Positions 11,156 to 24,323 are shown, numbered from the stretch's first letter. The stretch is 64,000 nt of DNA from Azolla caroliniana (GCA_043228905.1 JBHGNT010000002.1:21514001-21578000), one strand, 5' to 3'. A program made the numbers and translations. The notes: a model not told the origin generated them from the letters alone.

Positions 11156-11424
11156 TGTTGAGAATAGTGTCCACACTAGTAAGTGGACAACTTACTAGGA
11201 CATTTCTATAATTAGTCGAAACGGCATTTTCCCTAGACTAGTTGCTATTTAAACCAACCTTTTGTAACTGAGTAACTGTTGGATGTAATATACAGTTTCT
11301 TGTCTACAACTCTCTCTCTATGTCTGTCTATGTCTGTCTCTGTCTCTGTCTCTCTCTTGTCGCGCGTGCACATACACACACACATAGTCCTTCTGGTGCA
11401 CAGAATCACTCTCGATTCTTTACA
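11156..11424 (+). repeat. Copia-2 5' LTR
   Basis: Runs from TGTTGAGAAT to TCTTTACA and includes a TATTTAA promoter-like site and a TCTGTC/TCTCTG-rich tract. Compared with the 3' LTR it lacks about 22 bases after TGTTGAGAAT. Confidence 0.9.
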
Positions 11425-11436
11425 TGGTATTAGAGC
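11425..11436 (+). other. Primer-binding site of Copia-2
   Basis: TGGTATTAGAGC follows the LTR directly. It is the initiator-Met-tRNA complement with one change. Confidence 0.85.
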
Positions 11437-11570
11437 CATGGCAGCTTGATCCAAGACAATCACCTTCATGTGTGTTGTGCTCAAGCTCGAAGAGAATCGG
11501 TTGATCACTGAAGCAAGATTTCTGCACAGCTCGTATCAAGAGTAGAAGAAGTTCGACAATGAACACCTAG

Positions 11571-14500
11571 ATGGGAAGCGCTCTTCCCACTGAGAAGCTC
11601 AATAGAACAAAATTTGCATCTTGGGAGTACAAGATGCATCAGTACCTTGTCGGACAAGGTTACTGGAGCAACATCGAGGGAGCTCACGAAATGCAACCCA
11701 ACCCATCACATGCCGACTACCTAGCGTGGGAGCAGGCCGCGAGATGTGTGTTGTACTGCCTTGCGTCATGCGTTCATGACCACATGCTTGGCTATATTCG
11801 AGACTTGAAAACGCTGAAAGAAGTTTGTGGAAATCTCAAGAAGATTTTTGCGGAAAATACTGGTGCATGAAAGGTCCAACTTCGGCAAGAGCTAAACAAC
11901 ATGCAACATATGGACATGTCGATCACTAGCTATACCCTGAAGATCAAGGAGCTATACCCTGAAGATCAAGGAGCTATACCCTGAAGATCAATGTCGATCA
12001 CTAGCCATTAGTTTGATTAATGTCGTCATTGACGATGAAGAAATGGTGCAAATATGCCTTGACGTCTTCGTACCTTGCGAGGGAGAACCCTCCCTCCTTT
12101 TTCGACCTTCAATCGATTCTGTTGGTCGAAGACAATCATGTTCAACAAAGGAACAATGCGCCTGATGGTCAGATGCTCTACTCACAGTTGGATTATAGAA
12201 AAGGACTTGGAGTAACTCCCACCATTGGCAAGAGGACAGGGACAGTCCTAGCGAGTTCGGTAGAAGGGGGAGCCACCCCGCCGGATCGAGGAATCGTAAC
12301 AACCCGATCGAATGCGGGTACTGTGGGAAACATGACCACTATGAAGAGGAGTGCCGAAAAAAGATACGAGATTGGGCTTTGACTACTCCACAACTCATGA
12401 ACTACTCTTCAAATTCTGACTACGACAATCGTGGTAGGATGTTTGTAATGAGGCATGAACCACATTCGATGTCGACAAAAGCCCCAACTAGCACCTCTTC
12501 TTCAGATAGCATATGGTTTGTCAACTCGGGAGCATCCAATCACATGATGTCCCATGGAGATTGGTTCCGAGAATTACAAAAGCCCGATTGACCTAACTAT
12601 GTCGAAACTGGAGATGATACGACTCATCCAATTCGGCATGTCAGAAATGTTCCATTTGGAAATGACGGCAAACAAACCTACCTTAAGAACGTCTAACATT
12701 TCCCAACCATCACGAAAAACCTAGTCTCGGTATGTTAGATTGTCAAACAAGGTATGCACGTACAATTCAATAATGAAGGATGCTTCATCGAAAAAAACTA
12801 TAAAATCATAGAGCATGGTCGCCGCGAAGTCCGAATGTTCATCCTCGAATTAGAGGAGGTAAAATCGGTTATGTTCGCAAAAGGCCTCAAAGTCAAAATA
12901 GACTTGAAACTATGGCACAAGAGAATCAGCCACATCAATCTCCAAAAGCTCCAGAATATGCAGTCGAAAGGAGTCGTGATCGGCCTCCCGATAGTTACTA
13001 AGAAAGAGATTACGAGCATATGCGGGGCATGCCAATTTGGAAAACAACACCGACATCCATTCCCGAAAGAGAGGAATGTGAGTAAAGGGATTCTGGATGT
13101 AGTACATTCAGATGTGTGGGGACCAACCCAAATTGCAACATTCGGAGGTTGCCGCTACTATGTCACGTTCATCGACAACTTCTCCAGGCAAACCAAAGTT
13201 TTTGGACACTTTCAAAAGTTTAAAATTGAAGTCGAAAAAGCCACGGGTCGGCACGTACGATGCCTTCGATCAGATGGAGGAAAGGAGTATTTCTCGGATG
13301 AATTTACGGCGTATCTCCGAAAGGAAGGAATTCGACTAGAATTCTCGTGTCGACATACACCTCAACAAAATGGTGTAGCCGAACGGAAGAATCGCTACAT
13401 AGTAGAGGTTGCACAGGCAATGATGAATGAGAAGAACCTGCTGAAATCGTATTGGGCTGAAGTAGTGAACACGACCGTATATCTCATGACAGGTGTACAA
13501 CCTCTGGGGTACACGATGTACCCCTCAAGAGGTGTTTTGGAAAGAAGCCGGACTTATCATATGTCCGGATTTTCGGCTCAATCCCCTACGTGCATATTCC
13601 TGACAAGACGCAACAAAAACTCAATTCGAAGTCGGAAAAATGTATCCTCGTAGGTACTCGCTCGAACATAAGGGGTACAAATGATTCAACCCATCTACCT
13701 GAAAAGCTCAAGTGAGTCGAGACGTCATTTTCGACAAGTCGATATCCTGGTACGACCCAAAGACGACTCCGATTCCTACTCCAGTTGACCCGGAATCGGC
13801 CAAATGAGAGATAGAAGATGAATTTCGACTTCGACACATGTTTGAAGGAAGTCCAATTATGACAAGGCTTAGTGGACTACAGGAGCCCCCGAGTGAGAGA
13901 AGCACATTTCGGCCGAGTCCGAAACTTGACAAAGGGAAGGCCAAGATGTCCGAATATGAAGATTCAATCGACAACGAGTCAACTCACTCCCTTGACAGTG
14001 AGTTCGAAGGCTTGGATATCCCAATCATCTAGAAGAATGGAGCGAAGAAAGCATTAGTCTCCGTGAACGAGAAGCTACGCCGGTCTACTCATGAAAAGAA
14101 CCCCGTAAACCGATTCGGCTACGATGAGTACATGACGTATCATTGCGCCTTTATGATGAAGGTAGCAATTGTCTGAGAGCCATGAAGGAACCACGATGGG
14201 TGGACCCGATGAATGAAGAAATGGAAGCCTTGTGCAAAAACAAGACATGGGACCTTGTTCCCCATTCACCGCATAGGAAGGCGATTGGTTGCAGATGGAT
14301 CTATAAAGTCAAATACAATGCCGATGTTTCGTAAATTGCTTCAAATCACGTCTCGGCGCAAAAGGATACGCACAAATACACAGAGTCGATTACGAGGAGA
14401 CCTTTGCCCCGGTGGCAAAGATGTCGACTGTGTGGACCGTAATTGCACTCGCAACTGCGACAGGGTGGCATCTCCACCAAATGGATGTCAAGAACACCTT

Positions 14501-15719
14501 TCTTCAAGGTGAATTAGAAGAGGAGGTGTACATGGTACAACCACCCGGATTCAAATCGAAAAATCATCCGAAAGTAGTCTATAGAGTAAAGAAGCCACTC
14601 TACGGTCTTAAGCAAGCACCGCGTGCTTGGCATTCGAAGAGTACTCAGTATCTTCATCAAATTGGCTTTTGAATGTCAAAATCAGACAACTCCCTATACA
14701 TCCGAAACGAGTCAAACAACCCGCTTGTCATCATCTTGTACGTGGATGATCTGATCATCAGAGGAAAGGATCTCGCCGAGATTAATAAGGTAAAATCAAT
14801 CCTATCTGGCAAATTCAAAAGGAAAGTTATGCACGAGCTCCATTACTTCCTTGGTATCTAAGTAATTCGGACACCAATCAGGATATTGATCTCTCAACGG
14901 CACTACGTTCTCAACTTACTCTACAAGTCAGAATGACCGAGTGCAAACCTGTGTCTACCCCTCTCATCTTAAGATCATTGTCGATGCGATTTGACTCAGT
15001 ATCGACAGTTGATCGGCAACCTAATCTATCTAACCATCACACGACCCAACCTCAGCTATTCAGTCGGCCCTATTCAGTCGACCCAATTCATGCAGAACCC
15101 ATGAAATGATCATCTCGATTGCGCTAAGAGGATACTTTGGTATGTCAGTACGACGATGGATTACGACATCTTGTATAAGACGAATACGCTTATTCGACGT
15201 GAAGGGTACACAGATGCGGACTGGGTAGGCTATAAGGCCGATAGACGTTCAACCTCCGGATTCGTTTTCTCTCTCGGCAGCGAAGCAATCTCTTGGAGTA
15301 GTAAGAAGCAACCGACAGTCACATTGTCGAGTACAGAAGCCAAATATAGGACTGCGACGATCCCCGGGTGCGAAGCTGTCTGGCTCAAACGCATTTTGAA
15401 AGATATGGGCATTCCCATCACATATCCAATTTGCCTCTATTGCGACAACATGAGCAGTATCTATCTTGCTCGGAACCCGGTGTTCCACGCGCGGACCAAA
15501 TACATCAAAGTGCACTACCACATTATTCGCGAACGCGTTCAGGCTGGTGATTTTGATTTACAACATATCAGTACGAACCTCCCTGTTGCTGATATCTTTA
15601 TGAAAGCCTTAGGAGTCGACAAACTCGGGCAATTCGCATCGGACCTTGGTCTCACAATCTCTACATTGTCGAGCTTGAGGGGGAGTACATCAGGTGACAC
15701 GGAAGCAGCCGAGAAGTAG
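11571..15719 (+). pseudogene. Copia-2 gag-pol remnant
   Basis: Gag starts at 11571 (MGSALPTEKLNRTKFASWEY) and has a zinc knuckle CGYCGKHDHYEEEC near 12312-12353. The protease reads SIWFVNSGASNHMM (about 12510), where the catalytic Asp is Asn. The longest open piece (12754-13653) holds the zinc-binding IN start and integrase core with VVHSDVWGP, RSDGGKEY and NGVAERKNR. RT follows with DVKNTFLQGELEEEVYM (about 14487) and LYVDDLI (about 14737), then RNase H with YTDADWVGYKADRRSTSGF (about 15208) and an open end at 15719. At least eight stops or frame changes separate these parts. Confidence 0.88.
11928..11989 (+). repeat. 22-bp tandem triplication in Copia-2 gag
   Basis: The unit agctataccctgaagatcaa plus two G occurs twice in full (11928-11949, 11950-11971) and once in part. 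A 22-bp period breaks the reading frame of gag. Confidence 0.93.
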
Positions 15720-15910
15720 AAGTAACTGATCAATCGATCAAAGCCGACGAGAGGAATCGAAGTACGACGAACAACGAGCATGAAGCCGAAAAGCCGAACA
15801 ACCAAATTTGAAGATTTTGAAAGCCGGAAGCCGATTCATCTGAATCGAAGTATTCTGAACACCGAACCGAAACAACTTTTCGACATCCAGAAGTTGTGTT
15901 TGAAGGGGCG

Positions 15911-16083
15911 TGTTGAGAATCGAACTCAACTTCCCATAGGAATAGTGTCCACACTAGTAAGTGGACAACTTACTAGGACATTTCTATAATTAGTAGAAAG
16001 GGCATTTGCCCTAGACTAGTTGCTATTTAAACCAACCTTTTGTAACTAAGTAATTGTTGGATGTAATATACAGTTTCTTGTCT
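15911..16083 (+). repeat. Copia-2 3' LTR, first part
   Basis: Starts TGTTGAGAATCG and matches the 5' LTR up to CAGTTTCTTGTCT, where the LINE begins. The remaining LTR is at about 24500-24635. Confidence 0.9.
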
Positions 16084-16179
16084 TGAAAAATAAGGTTTAG
16101 GATGTGCCTAAAGATGGAAATGTAGGCAAATAGGGACATGTGACCTATGAGACTTATCCACGCCTTTTACGACTATGAT

Positions 16180-17442
16180 TTTGGAATTGCAATGGATACC
16201 CATGGAATGTGGGATTTGGCATAGAGGAGTTCACCGATGACTCTGATATCACACTTCTTGTTGAAACATGGGAGCATGATACTCAAAGGATTCAAGGTTT
16301 AGGAAACTATAATGTACACTCTTTGATATGGAAGAAAAATCCAAGACAAAGAAGAGAACAAGGAAGGGTGGCATGTTTGATTAAGAAGCAAATAGAGAAA
16401 TATGTGTTAATCATAAAAAATGATGAACATAAATGCTACATATGGCTCAAAATAGAAACACCTAATGATTTTCCCACTTTTGTAGTTGGATGTTACATTC
16501 CTCATCAAGATTCTAACTTTTATGCTTGTTTGGATAAAGATCAAGCTTTTGTCAATCTAGAAGATGATATTGCTTATTTCAAATCCAAAGGGAAAGTTAT
16601 TGTCTTTGGTAACATGAATGCTCGTACAAGAAGTTTCCAATGTGATTCACAAGTGTCTTTCATGCCACATATCTCAAGGATGCAAATGTATAGCCGCTCT
16701 TCTTGCGATGAAAAAGATCCGGACCAATTTGGGAAGTTACTCCTACAAATGTGCAATAGTACCAGATTGCTTATTGCAAATGGTATTTCCTTATGCCCAA
16801 CTCTAATGCTTTTACATGTAAAAAACACAACGAAAATAGTGTGATTGACTATGTGCTACTTTCCGAAGGTATTTTGGATCGTATGCATAAATTCTCACTT
16901 GGTGAATGGACACTAGAATCCGATCATAGGCCTTTATGTATTGATCTCAAATGTATACATAGGTTTGATTATGAGAAGGCTATTGAAGATAATAAACCGC
17001 CGCACTTGAGCATGAACCTTAAGCGAGCGCCCATGTATTCCAAGATGGTTGAGGATATGTTACAAATGACAAAGTTACAAATGGGAAGCTTTCAAGAAAG
17101 TCATTCTCTCCTGTACAAACAAATGTTTTTCGACCAATCGCACATCTTCGAAATGCACCAAGAAACTTCGGAAAACTGGTTTGATAAAGAATGTTGTGAA
17201 GCTCGAGAATGCTTTATGGTTTTGGATGTAGTTAAGGATAAAGAGAATTACCAAAAGCATTTGCATGAGTATAAAAGGCTTATTCAAAGAAAGAGAAGAA
17301 TATGGGACGTTGCTCAACAATTTATCCAAACGCAAGAGAAAGCACATGCATGTGCCAAATTTTGGGGACATCTAAAGGGGAAACGTGTTGAGAGTTATGG
17401 TGACTTAACTCTTCACGACTTGTCTATGCATTGTAAGAATTA
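16180..17442 (+). pseudogene. LINE endonuclease domain
   Basis: This is the APE-like nuclease that nicks target DNA for target-primed reverse transcription. Motifs in order: WNCNG (about 16186), LLVETW (about 16257) with the metal-binding Glu, GCYIPH (about 16489), GNMNARTRS (about 16606) and SDHRPL (about 16920) with the catalytic His. In the family the fourth motif is GDFNAR, so its Asp is Asn here, probably killing activity. A frameshift near 16790 separates two open parts, and a TAA at 17441 ends the second. Confidence 0.85.
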
Positions 17443-18607
17443 ATATGAGTTATCTCTTGCCGGAAAGATTATGTGTTATGGTTCTCTTTCATATATGTCT
17501 CCCTCCTTTACAATTGAAGATATATGCATAGGACTTAAGAAATTAGCCTCTCGAAAGGCAAGCGATCTTCAATGTATAAAGGCTTAAATGCTCAAATGGA
17601 TGGGAAAGGAAGCACATGTATGGATAAGCGATATGTTTAATGATGCATTGAAACATGGTATGCTATACGATTGGACTACAAATTGGATCAAACCTTTACA
17701 TAAAGGTGGAGATGTAAATAATGTAGACAACTATCGAACCATCATGGTTGGCTCATTAATGGCAAAACTGTTTGGATGTATAATGCAATCAAAGATAAGT
17801 GTATGGGCTGAGAAAAATGGTAAGAGAGCTTATGGACAAGTTGGCTTTCGAAAACACCATAGCACCATTGATCACATTGTCACCCTTCGAGTATTAATGG
17901 AGAAAAGTCGCCTTAGAGGTAAAGGTTTATATTGTTGCTTTGTAGACTTCAAGAAAGCTTTCGATATGGTACCTCGTGAGCATCTTTGGAGGCGAATGGA
18001 AGAACTTGAGGTGCCAAGTGAATATATGCTTGCAATTTCCCAAATTTATGAGAAGGTTATATGTTGTGTGTGCATGAGAGATAAACTTTCAGATTTTTTC
18101 AAAAGCACTATTGGTGTTAAGCAGGGATGCCCACTCTCACCAACACTATTTGGTCTATGCATTGATGAATTGGAAGTAATGGTTACCAAGTTTGCAAAGG
18201 AAGAATGTGTTGAAGAACTTGTCATTGGGAATGTTGTGATTATGCTTTTGCTATATGCAGATGATGTAGTGTTTTTTGCAAATAATTTAGGAGATGCACA
18301 AAAGTTTATGAAGGCATTGGAATTTTTTTTGCATCCATACTAAATTAAGTGTCAATAGCTCTAAAACAAAGATTATGCTTGTGAAGAGACAAAACAGAGA
18401 TAAACCATGCATTATGTACAACAATGAGCCACTTGAATGTGTGGAAAGCTTCAAATATCTTGGCCTTGAAGTTCCTTCAAATCATAGATGGAATGAATGT
18501 GCTACATGCCGCTTAGCGGCGGGTAAGTGAGCATACTATGCATTTGAGAACACATGCAATCTTGGAGATATTAAGTGTTGGGTCCTCAAGAAATATCTTT
18601 TCGACAC
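17443..18607 (+). pseudogene. LINE reverse transcriptase, upstream part
   Basis: The RT spans GGDVNNVDNYRTIMVGSLMA (about 17707), YGQVGFRKHHSTIDH (about 17832), CFVDFKKAFDMVPR (about 17938) with the first catalytic Asp, GVKQGCPLSPTLFGLCIDEL (about 18115) and LLYADDVVFFAN (about 18249) with the FADD-type box. In-frame TAA codons precede it (17441 and 17585). A frame change in an eight-T run near 18323 and a TGA near 18530 follow. The domain then runs into Copia-3. Confidence 0.88.
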
Positions 18608-19178
18608 TCATGAGAAATATGCGGAATAATCTTCGGCCACAACCGAAGCGTAGATCACTTGAAGACAATCAAACACAGAAGAAATGGGAATGGGGGTAAG
18701 TACGCAAAACAGAAAGAGAATACACAACATGTTAACGTGGAAAACCTTGAGAGGGAAAAACCACGGGAGTCCACAGACTCCAAACTATCACTAGGTCAAA
18801 AATTACAATCGGGAGCATAGAGGCAACAACCTCTTGCTCACAATCTTCGCCTAGCGGCGGTTACAACAGACACACGATCTCTGTATATTGCTCTCTCTCT
18901 CTCTCTTACACACTGTACAGAAATTACACCAGTAACTCTATCATCATACACATTGAGTTTGCCCTAGGTCATATTTATACTAATATGCCTTTCGGGCTAT
19001 TTACAAATATAGCCCCGGTGGGCTCTCTGGAACATATTTACATATATTTCCCTTTCATCCGATGAGAGGTTCTCACCAGGTCTGCATCATCCGTTGCCGA
19101 GTACTCCACATCCGATTTTCACCGGGTCTTCCGTTGTTGGGCCTTCGTATCCCATTTGGAGGGACCGAGATCCTAACA
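18608..19178 (-). repeat. Copia-3 3' LTR
   Basis: On the minus strand it starts TGTTAGGATC and ends near TTTCTCATGA. It includes a TATA-like motif near 18970 (tatttatac on plus) and a CT tract. It is very similar to the 5' LTR. Confidence 0.9.
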
Positions 19179-22100
19179 AACTCCCCCTTCACTCCGCCAT
19201 GGGATGCCTCATCAACCCGATCCGCTTCCGCCATGTACTCCGCTTCCGTGGTTGACAATGCAACCGTCTTTTGCAACCTCGATTGCCATGAAACAACTCC
19301 CCCAACATATGTCATGACATATCCGGATGTTGACCGGCTGGAATCCGCATCAGCTGATATATCCGAATCGGTGAAACCGTCAAGTTGGGGTTTACCGGAG
19401 CTGAATCGGGGACACATACTTGAGGTGCCTTTCAAGTATCGGAGTATCCATTTTACCGCATTCTAGTGCTCCTTGCCGGGATTGCTCATAAACCGGCTCA
19501 CCACTCCGACTGCATATCCGATATCCGGTCGGGTACACACCATTGCGTACATTAGGCTCCCGACGGCAGAGGCATATGGTATCTTCATCATATATGCCTT
19601 CTCTGTCTTCGTCTTCGGGCTTTGCCTACTGGATAACCTGCAATTTTCCAGAAGTGTCGATTTGACCGGTTTCGCATCTGACATGTTGAACCGCTGAAGC
19701 ACCTCTGTCACGTACTTCTCCTGTGACAGCCACAATTGCTTCGTTGGCCGGTCTTGGATGATATGCATCCCTAGCATCTGTCTTGCCGGACCCAAGTCTT
19801 TCATTGAGAAGGTCTGGTTCAAGGCCTTCTTTAGTATCCGTATCTTGACTTGGTCTCGTCTGACGATCAACATGTCGTCCACGTACAAGAGGAGTATCAA
19901 GAAGTCTCCACCTTCGTACTTGTTCACAAATATGCAGTGATCGGCCTACGTCTTGTGGTACCCTTGATCGGTCATGAAGGAGTCAAACTTCTGGTACCAT
20001 TGCCAGGGAGCCTGCTTCAACCCATAGAGGCTCTTTTTTAACCGGCCGACAAGCTGCTCCTTCCCTTTCTTCACAAATCCCTCTGATTGCTGCATGTAGA
20101 TCTCCTCTTCGAGGTCACTGTGGAGGAATGCCGTCTTCACATCTAACTGCTCTAACTTGAGGTCCATGCTTGCCGTTATACTCAGCACCGTCCGGATGGA
20201 AGTCATCTTTACTACCGGGGCAAATATCTCGTCGAAGTCCACACTCTTCTTCTACTGGAACCCCTTCACCATGATCCTGGCTTTGAACCTTGGAGGGTTG
20301 CTGGCATCTCCCGGTTTCAACTTGTACACCCACTTGTTTCGAAGTGCCCTCTTTTCTTTCGGCAACTCCACCAATTCATATGTGTGGTTCTCATGTAGGG
20401 CATCCATCTCGTCTTGCATGGCACTCAACCACTTGTGGCTATGGGTGTCATCCTTCGCTTCTTCGAAGCTTTCCGGCTCCCCCTTCTCGGTCAGCAGCAC
20501 ATGCTTTGCATCCGGAAATCTCCGAGGGGGCCTTCTCTCTCTGAGAGGATATCTCTGTCTTTGGCTTTCGGCAACCGGCTCCTCTATTTGTTCTTCATCT
20601 GAATCCAATTCGGGGTCTTGGCCGGTTCCGGTTTCAACTTCCTCTACTTCTTCTTCTGCCGGTTCGGTATCCTCACCGTAACCGGCTGGTTCCTCGAGTG
20701 TCAACCGGCTCTTAGCTGGGTGGGTCCGAATCTCATCGAAGTTCATTATCTTCTTCTCCGACTCCCAGTCGGCAAGAGTCTTGTCCTCCATGAAGATAAT
20801 ATCTCGGCTCCGGAAAACGTTCTTGTCAACCGGATCCCACACTCGGTAGCCGAACTCATTATCGCCGTATCTAAGGAATATGCATGGCCGGGTGTTTGGA
20901 TCCAACTTTCCTCTACGGTCCTTAGCAACATGCACGTACGCGAGACACCCGAACACCTTCAAATGATGGTAGGACACTTCCTTACCAGTCCACACCTTTT
21001 GCAGCGTGTCTCCATCCAAGGGCACTGAGGGTGATCTGTTTATCACATACGTCGCTGTTGACAGCGCCTCAGCCCAAAACGTCTTGGGTAGATTAGCATG
21101 TGCTAGCATACTCCGAACCCTCTCCATTATGGTCCGGTTCATCCTCTCAGCTATTAGTTCCCGCGTCTTCGGCACGGTAGATTCGAGCCGGATTCCCTTC
21201 GAGCGGCAGTGCTCCTCGAATTACCCCCGGTATTCCCCTCCGTTATCTGCTCGAACCGCCTTCAACTTCCGTCCGGTTTCTCTTTCCACTCTTGTGTAGA
21301 GCTCCTTGAAGACGGATAACACCTGATCCTTCGTCTTCAACGGTGTGGCCCATAGCCTCCTGCTGTGGTCATCTATGAATGTTACGAAGTACTGTGCTCC
21401 GGCATGGGACTTCGTGTCCACTTGTCAAACATTGGTATGCACCAACTCCAATGGTGCATTACGTCTCATTGGTGGCCTTGATCGGAAGGAGGTCCGGTCC
21501 GGTTTTGTTTATCGGCTAGGCAGTCGGTGCACCCCTCAAGATGCACGTGCTTCACCGGAATGAGGTTGTCATCGGCAAGCCTCTTCATCCCCTTCACGCT
21601 CATGTGACACAGTCTCTTGTGCCACAGCTGACCGGCAATGTCGGAAGTCACGTTTACTTCTTCCGGGCATAACCGGGCATTCATCAGGTACAACGTGTTG
21701 ACCTTCCGGGCCCGAGCCACTATCAGGCTCCCTTGCTGAATTTCATGACTCCGTTCTGGATGCTACCCATGTAGCCTTCATCATCTAGCCGATCGGCTGA
21801 TATCAGGTTCAGTCGAACCTCCGGAACGTGTCGGACATCCTTTAGCAGTAGCTTGCATCCAGTTGGTGTTGTCAACCACACATCTCCTATGCCGACAATC
21901 TGGCATGTACCTTCATTCCCCATCCGGACACAGCCGTGATCACCGACTGTGTAGGATGAGAAGCATTTCCGGTCCGGGGTAAGGTGGAACGACGCTCCGG
22001 AATCAACAACCCACGTTGTCTCGTCGCTGGCAAGGTTCAACTCACTCTCCTCGGTGATGAGCATCAACTCTTCTTCACTTGCTGTGATTGTTGTCGTTCC

Positions 22101-22948
22101 CTTCCGGTCCGGTCCGGTCCGGTCCAGTCCGGTCCGCTTCGGTCTTTACCATTCCTGTCCGGTGTCTGCTTCGAATCGGTACTGTCGGTTTTCTTGTCTT
22201 TTCGGAAGTGCCGACAGTTCTTCTGGAATGGTCTCGGCTTGCCACAATAGAAGCAAGTAGGCCTCCCCGTTGACTTTGACTGTGTCCCCAACTTTTCCAG
22301 GTTCTGGGGACTACGATTTCTTTGTATTCCGCGTTCTGATTCAGTAAGGAGCGCTTTGGAGTCGGAGCTCGTATCCTTGTCTTTCCGATGCGCCTCCTCA
22401 TCTAGCAAGCTCGACTTCACTTTTGCTAGAGGTAACAGTTTCCCTTCCAGCCCGGCGTTGCCCAAAATGACAACCAACGTCTCCCAGCTATCTGGGAGGG
22501 AACCGAGCAGGAGTAGTGCTCGTAGCTCATCGGCGAGAGGTACTTCCAATGATGTTGCCTGGTGGATCAGCCCCTGGAAGGCATTCATGTGCTGCGCCAT
22601 GCTGGAGCCATCTTGGTACCGGAGTCTTACTAGCTTCCGAAATACTGAAACCTGATTAACAACATTTTTGTTCTGAAACATAATGTCAATCTTCTCCCAG
22701 AGCGCATGAGCCTTGCTCTCTTCATTGAAGTTGTTGTATAGACTCATGGCGATGAAGCACCGTATGTACGCCGTTGTCTTCATGTGCATCACCTCCCATA
22801 TCGTCGCATCGATTTTGTCCGATCTCTTGTCCCCGAACTGAACCGACAACCAAAGATCTTTAACCACGAGCATGTCCCTCATATTCAACTTCCACACTGA
22901 GTAGTTGGAGCCGGTGAGCTTGAACATGTCTCCCAACGAAATGTCCAT
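19073..22948 (-). pseudogene. Copia-3 gag-pol remnant
   Basis: Gag (22948 down to 22064) is open for 294 codons. Its zinc knuckle reads CFYCGKPRPFQKNC, so the His ligand is Pro. Protease (22067-21723) has VVDSGASFHLTPD with its D-S-G intact. GAG-pre-integrase (LWHKRLCHMSVKGMKRL) and integrase follow at 21720-20252 with VRADNGGEYRG and LIAERMNRTIMERV. RT has QLDVKTAFLHSDLEEEIYM (about 20150) and LLLYVDDMLI (about 19890). RNase H (19435-19073) has LDGFTDSDISADAD. Stops and frame changes lie between the blocks, so it is defective but well preserved. Confidence 0.9.
19179..19190 (-). other. Polypurine tract of Copia-3
   Basis: Minus-strand GAAGGGGGAGTT abuts the 3' LTR. The same tract precedes the LTRs at 26422, 30833 and 59125. 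Confidence 0.85.
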
Positions 22949-22964
22949 TTTTCAGTGTCATTTC

Positions 22965-22976
22965 GCTCTGATACCA
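22965..22976 (-). other. Primer-binding site of Copia-3
   Basis: Minus-strand TGGTATCAGAGC lies three bases after the 5' LTR. It is the initiator Met tRNA complement. Confidence 0.88.
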
Positions 22977-22979
22977 ATT

Positions 22980-23570
22980 TGACGAGAAATATGCAGAATA
23001 ATCTCCAGCCACAACCGAAGCGTAGATCACTTGAAGACAATCAAACACAGAAGAAATGGGAATGGGGGTAAATACGCAAAACAGAAAGAGAATACACAGG
23101 ATGTTAACGTGGAAAACATTGAGAGGGAAAAACCACAAGAGTCCACAGACTCCAAACTTTCACTAGGTCAAAAATTACAATAGGGAGCACAAAGGCAACA
23201 ACCTCTTGCTCACAATCTTCGCCTACCGGCGGTTACAACAGAGACACAATCTCTGTATATCGCTCTCTCTCTCTCTCTCTTACACACTGTACAAAAATTA
23301 CACCAGTAACTCTATCATCATACACATTGAGTTTGCCCTAGGTCATATTTATACTAATATGCCTTTCGGGCTATTTACAAATATAGCCCCGGTGGGCTCT
23401 TTGGAACATATTTACATATATGTCCCTTTCATCTGATGAGAGGTTCTCACCGGGCCTGCAACATCCGGTTGTCACCGGGTCTTCCTTTCCGAGTACTCGT
23501 CATCCGGTTCTCACCGGGTCTTTCATTGCCAGGCCTTCGTATCCCATCCGGAGGGACTGAGATCCTAACA
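22980..23570 (-). repeat. Copia-3 5' LTR
   Basis: Starts TGTTAGGATC at 23570 and ends TCTCGTCA at 22980 on the minus strand. It pairs with 18608-19178. Confidence 0.9.
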
Positions 23571-23573
23571 AAC

Positions 23574-24323
23574 ACTTTGGTGACACCGGTTCTTCTCTAT
23601 GGGGTGGAAGTATGGGGCCGTAGGATCCCTAAATCTATGTGGAAAGAATTTGAAAATGTCCAAAAACATTTTCTTACAAAGTTTCTACAAGTTAAGAAAC
23701 AAATGCCCTACACCCTCCTTCTCCTTGAGACGGGATGGTTTCCCATTGACATCATGGCCATGGAAAGGGTTGTTGAATACATGCTTAAGGTTCAAAAAAG
23801 TCACTCACATCGACTTCCTAGAATTGCATGGGAAGCAAGCAAAAAGATCCAAAAGATGCATAAAAGCAAAATTTTGTGTTCCGGTTGGATGCAAGATATA
23901 GAAAAATGGTTTGGTAAATGTGATGGGAGACCCTTGCTTCATGATGCATCATTAGATTCCTCTATAAATGAGGCCTTTTTGCAATGCCAATGTATCATGA
24001 CATGGGACAAATGTGGAGTCTCACGCTTCACACATTATACTACACATGTTGCACCTAACTACAAAACCATATTCTTTGCGGAACGGGGAAATCGTACACA
24101 TCGATACATGTTCGAGCCCATACCGTTATCTGCCATTCGAACCATTGCTTCCATGCGACTTAGGTCACATGCATTGCGATGTGAGACATGGCATTGGGGC
24201 ACAAGTGATGAGAGTGGTCGGCTATGCACACTTTGCCCTAAACAAGTTCGCGAGTCTGAGTATCACACTTTGATACAATGCTCTGCCTTTGATCATATTC
24301 GACCAAGCCCAATCCTTGCATGA
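23574..24323 (+). pseudogene. LINE RT C-terminal region
   Basis: The LINE frame resumes after Copia-3 with TLVTPVLLYGVEVWGRR, the region after the RT thumb. It runs about 240 codons to a Cys/His motif of form CX2CX11HX4C (CTLCPKQVRESEYHTLIQC, about 24229-24285). Such a terminal knuckle is usual in this type of LINE. The frame is open here. Confidence 0.82.

Larger units (their letters stand above)
18608..23570 (-). mobile_element. Copia-3: Tork/Tnt1-like copia inside the LINE
   Basis: A minus-strand copia has LTRs at 22980-23570 (5') and 18608-19178 (3'). The flanks are GACAC (18603-18607) and AACAC (23571-23575), a 5-bp target duplication with one change. It splits the LINE coding region. 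Primer site, gag, protease, integrase, RT, RNase H and polypurine tract follow in copia order. Motif style (protease, GAG-pre-integrase and PSVPLDGDT integrase tail) is that of the Tork/Tnt1 lineage. The same family occurs at 25857-31403 and 55253-59883. Confidence 0.93.
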
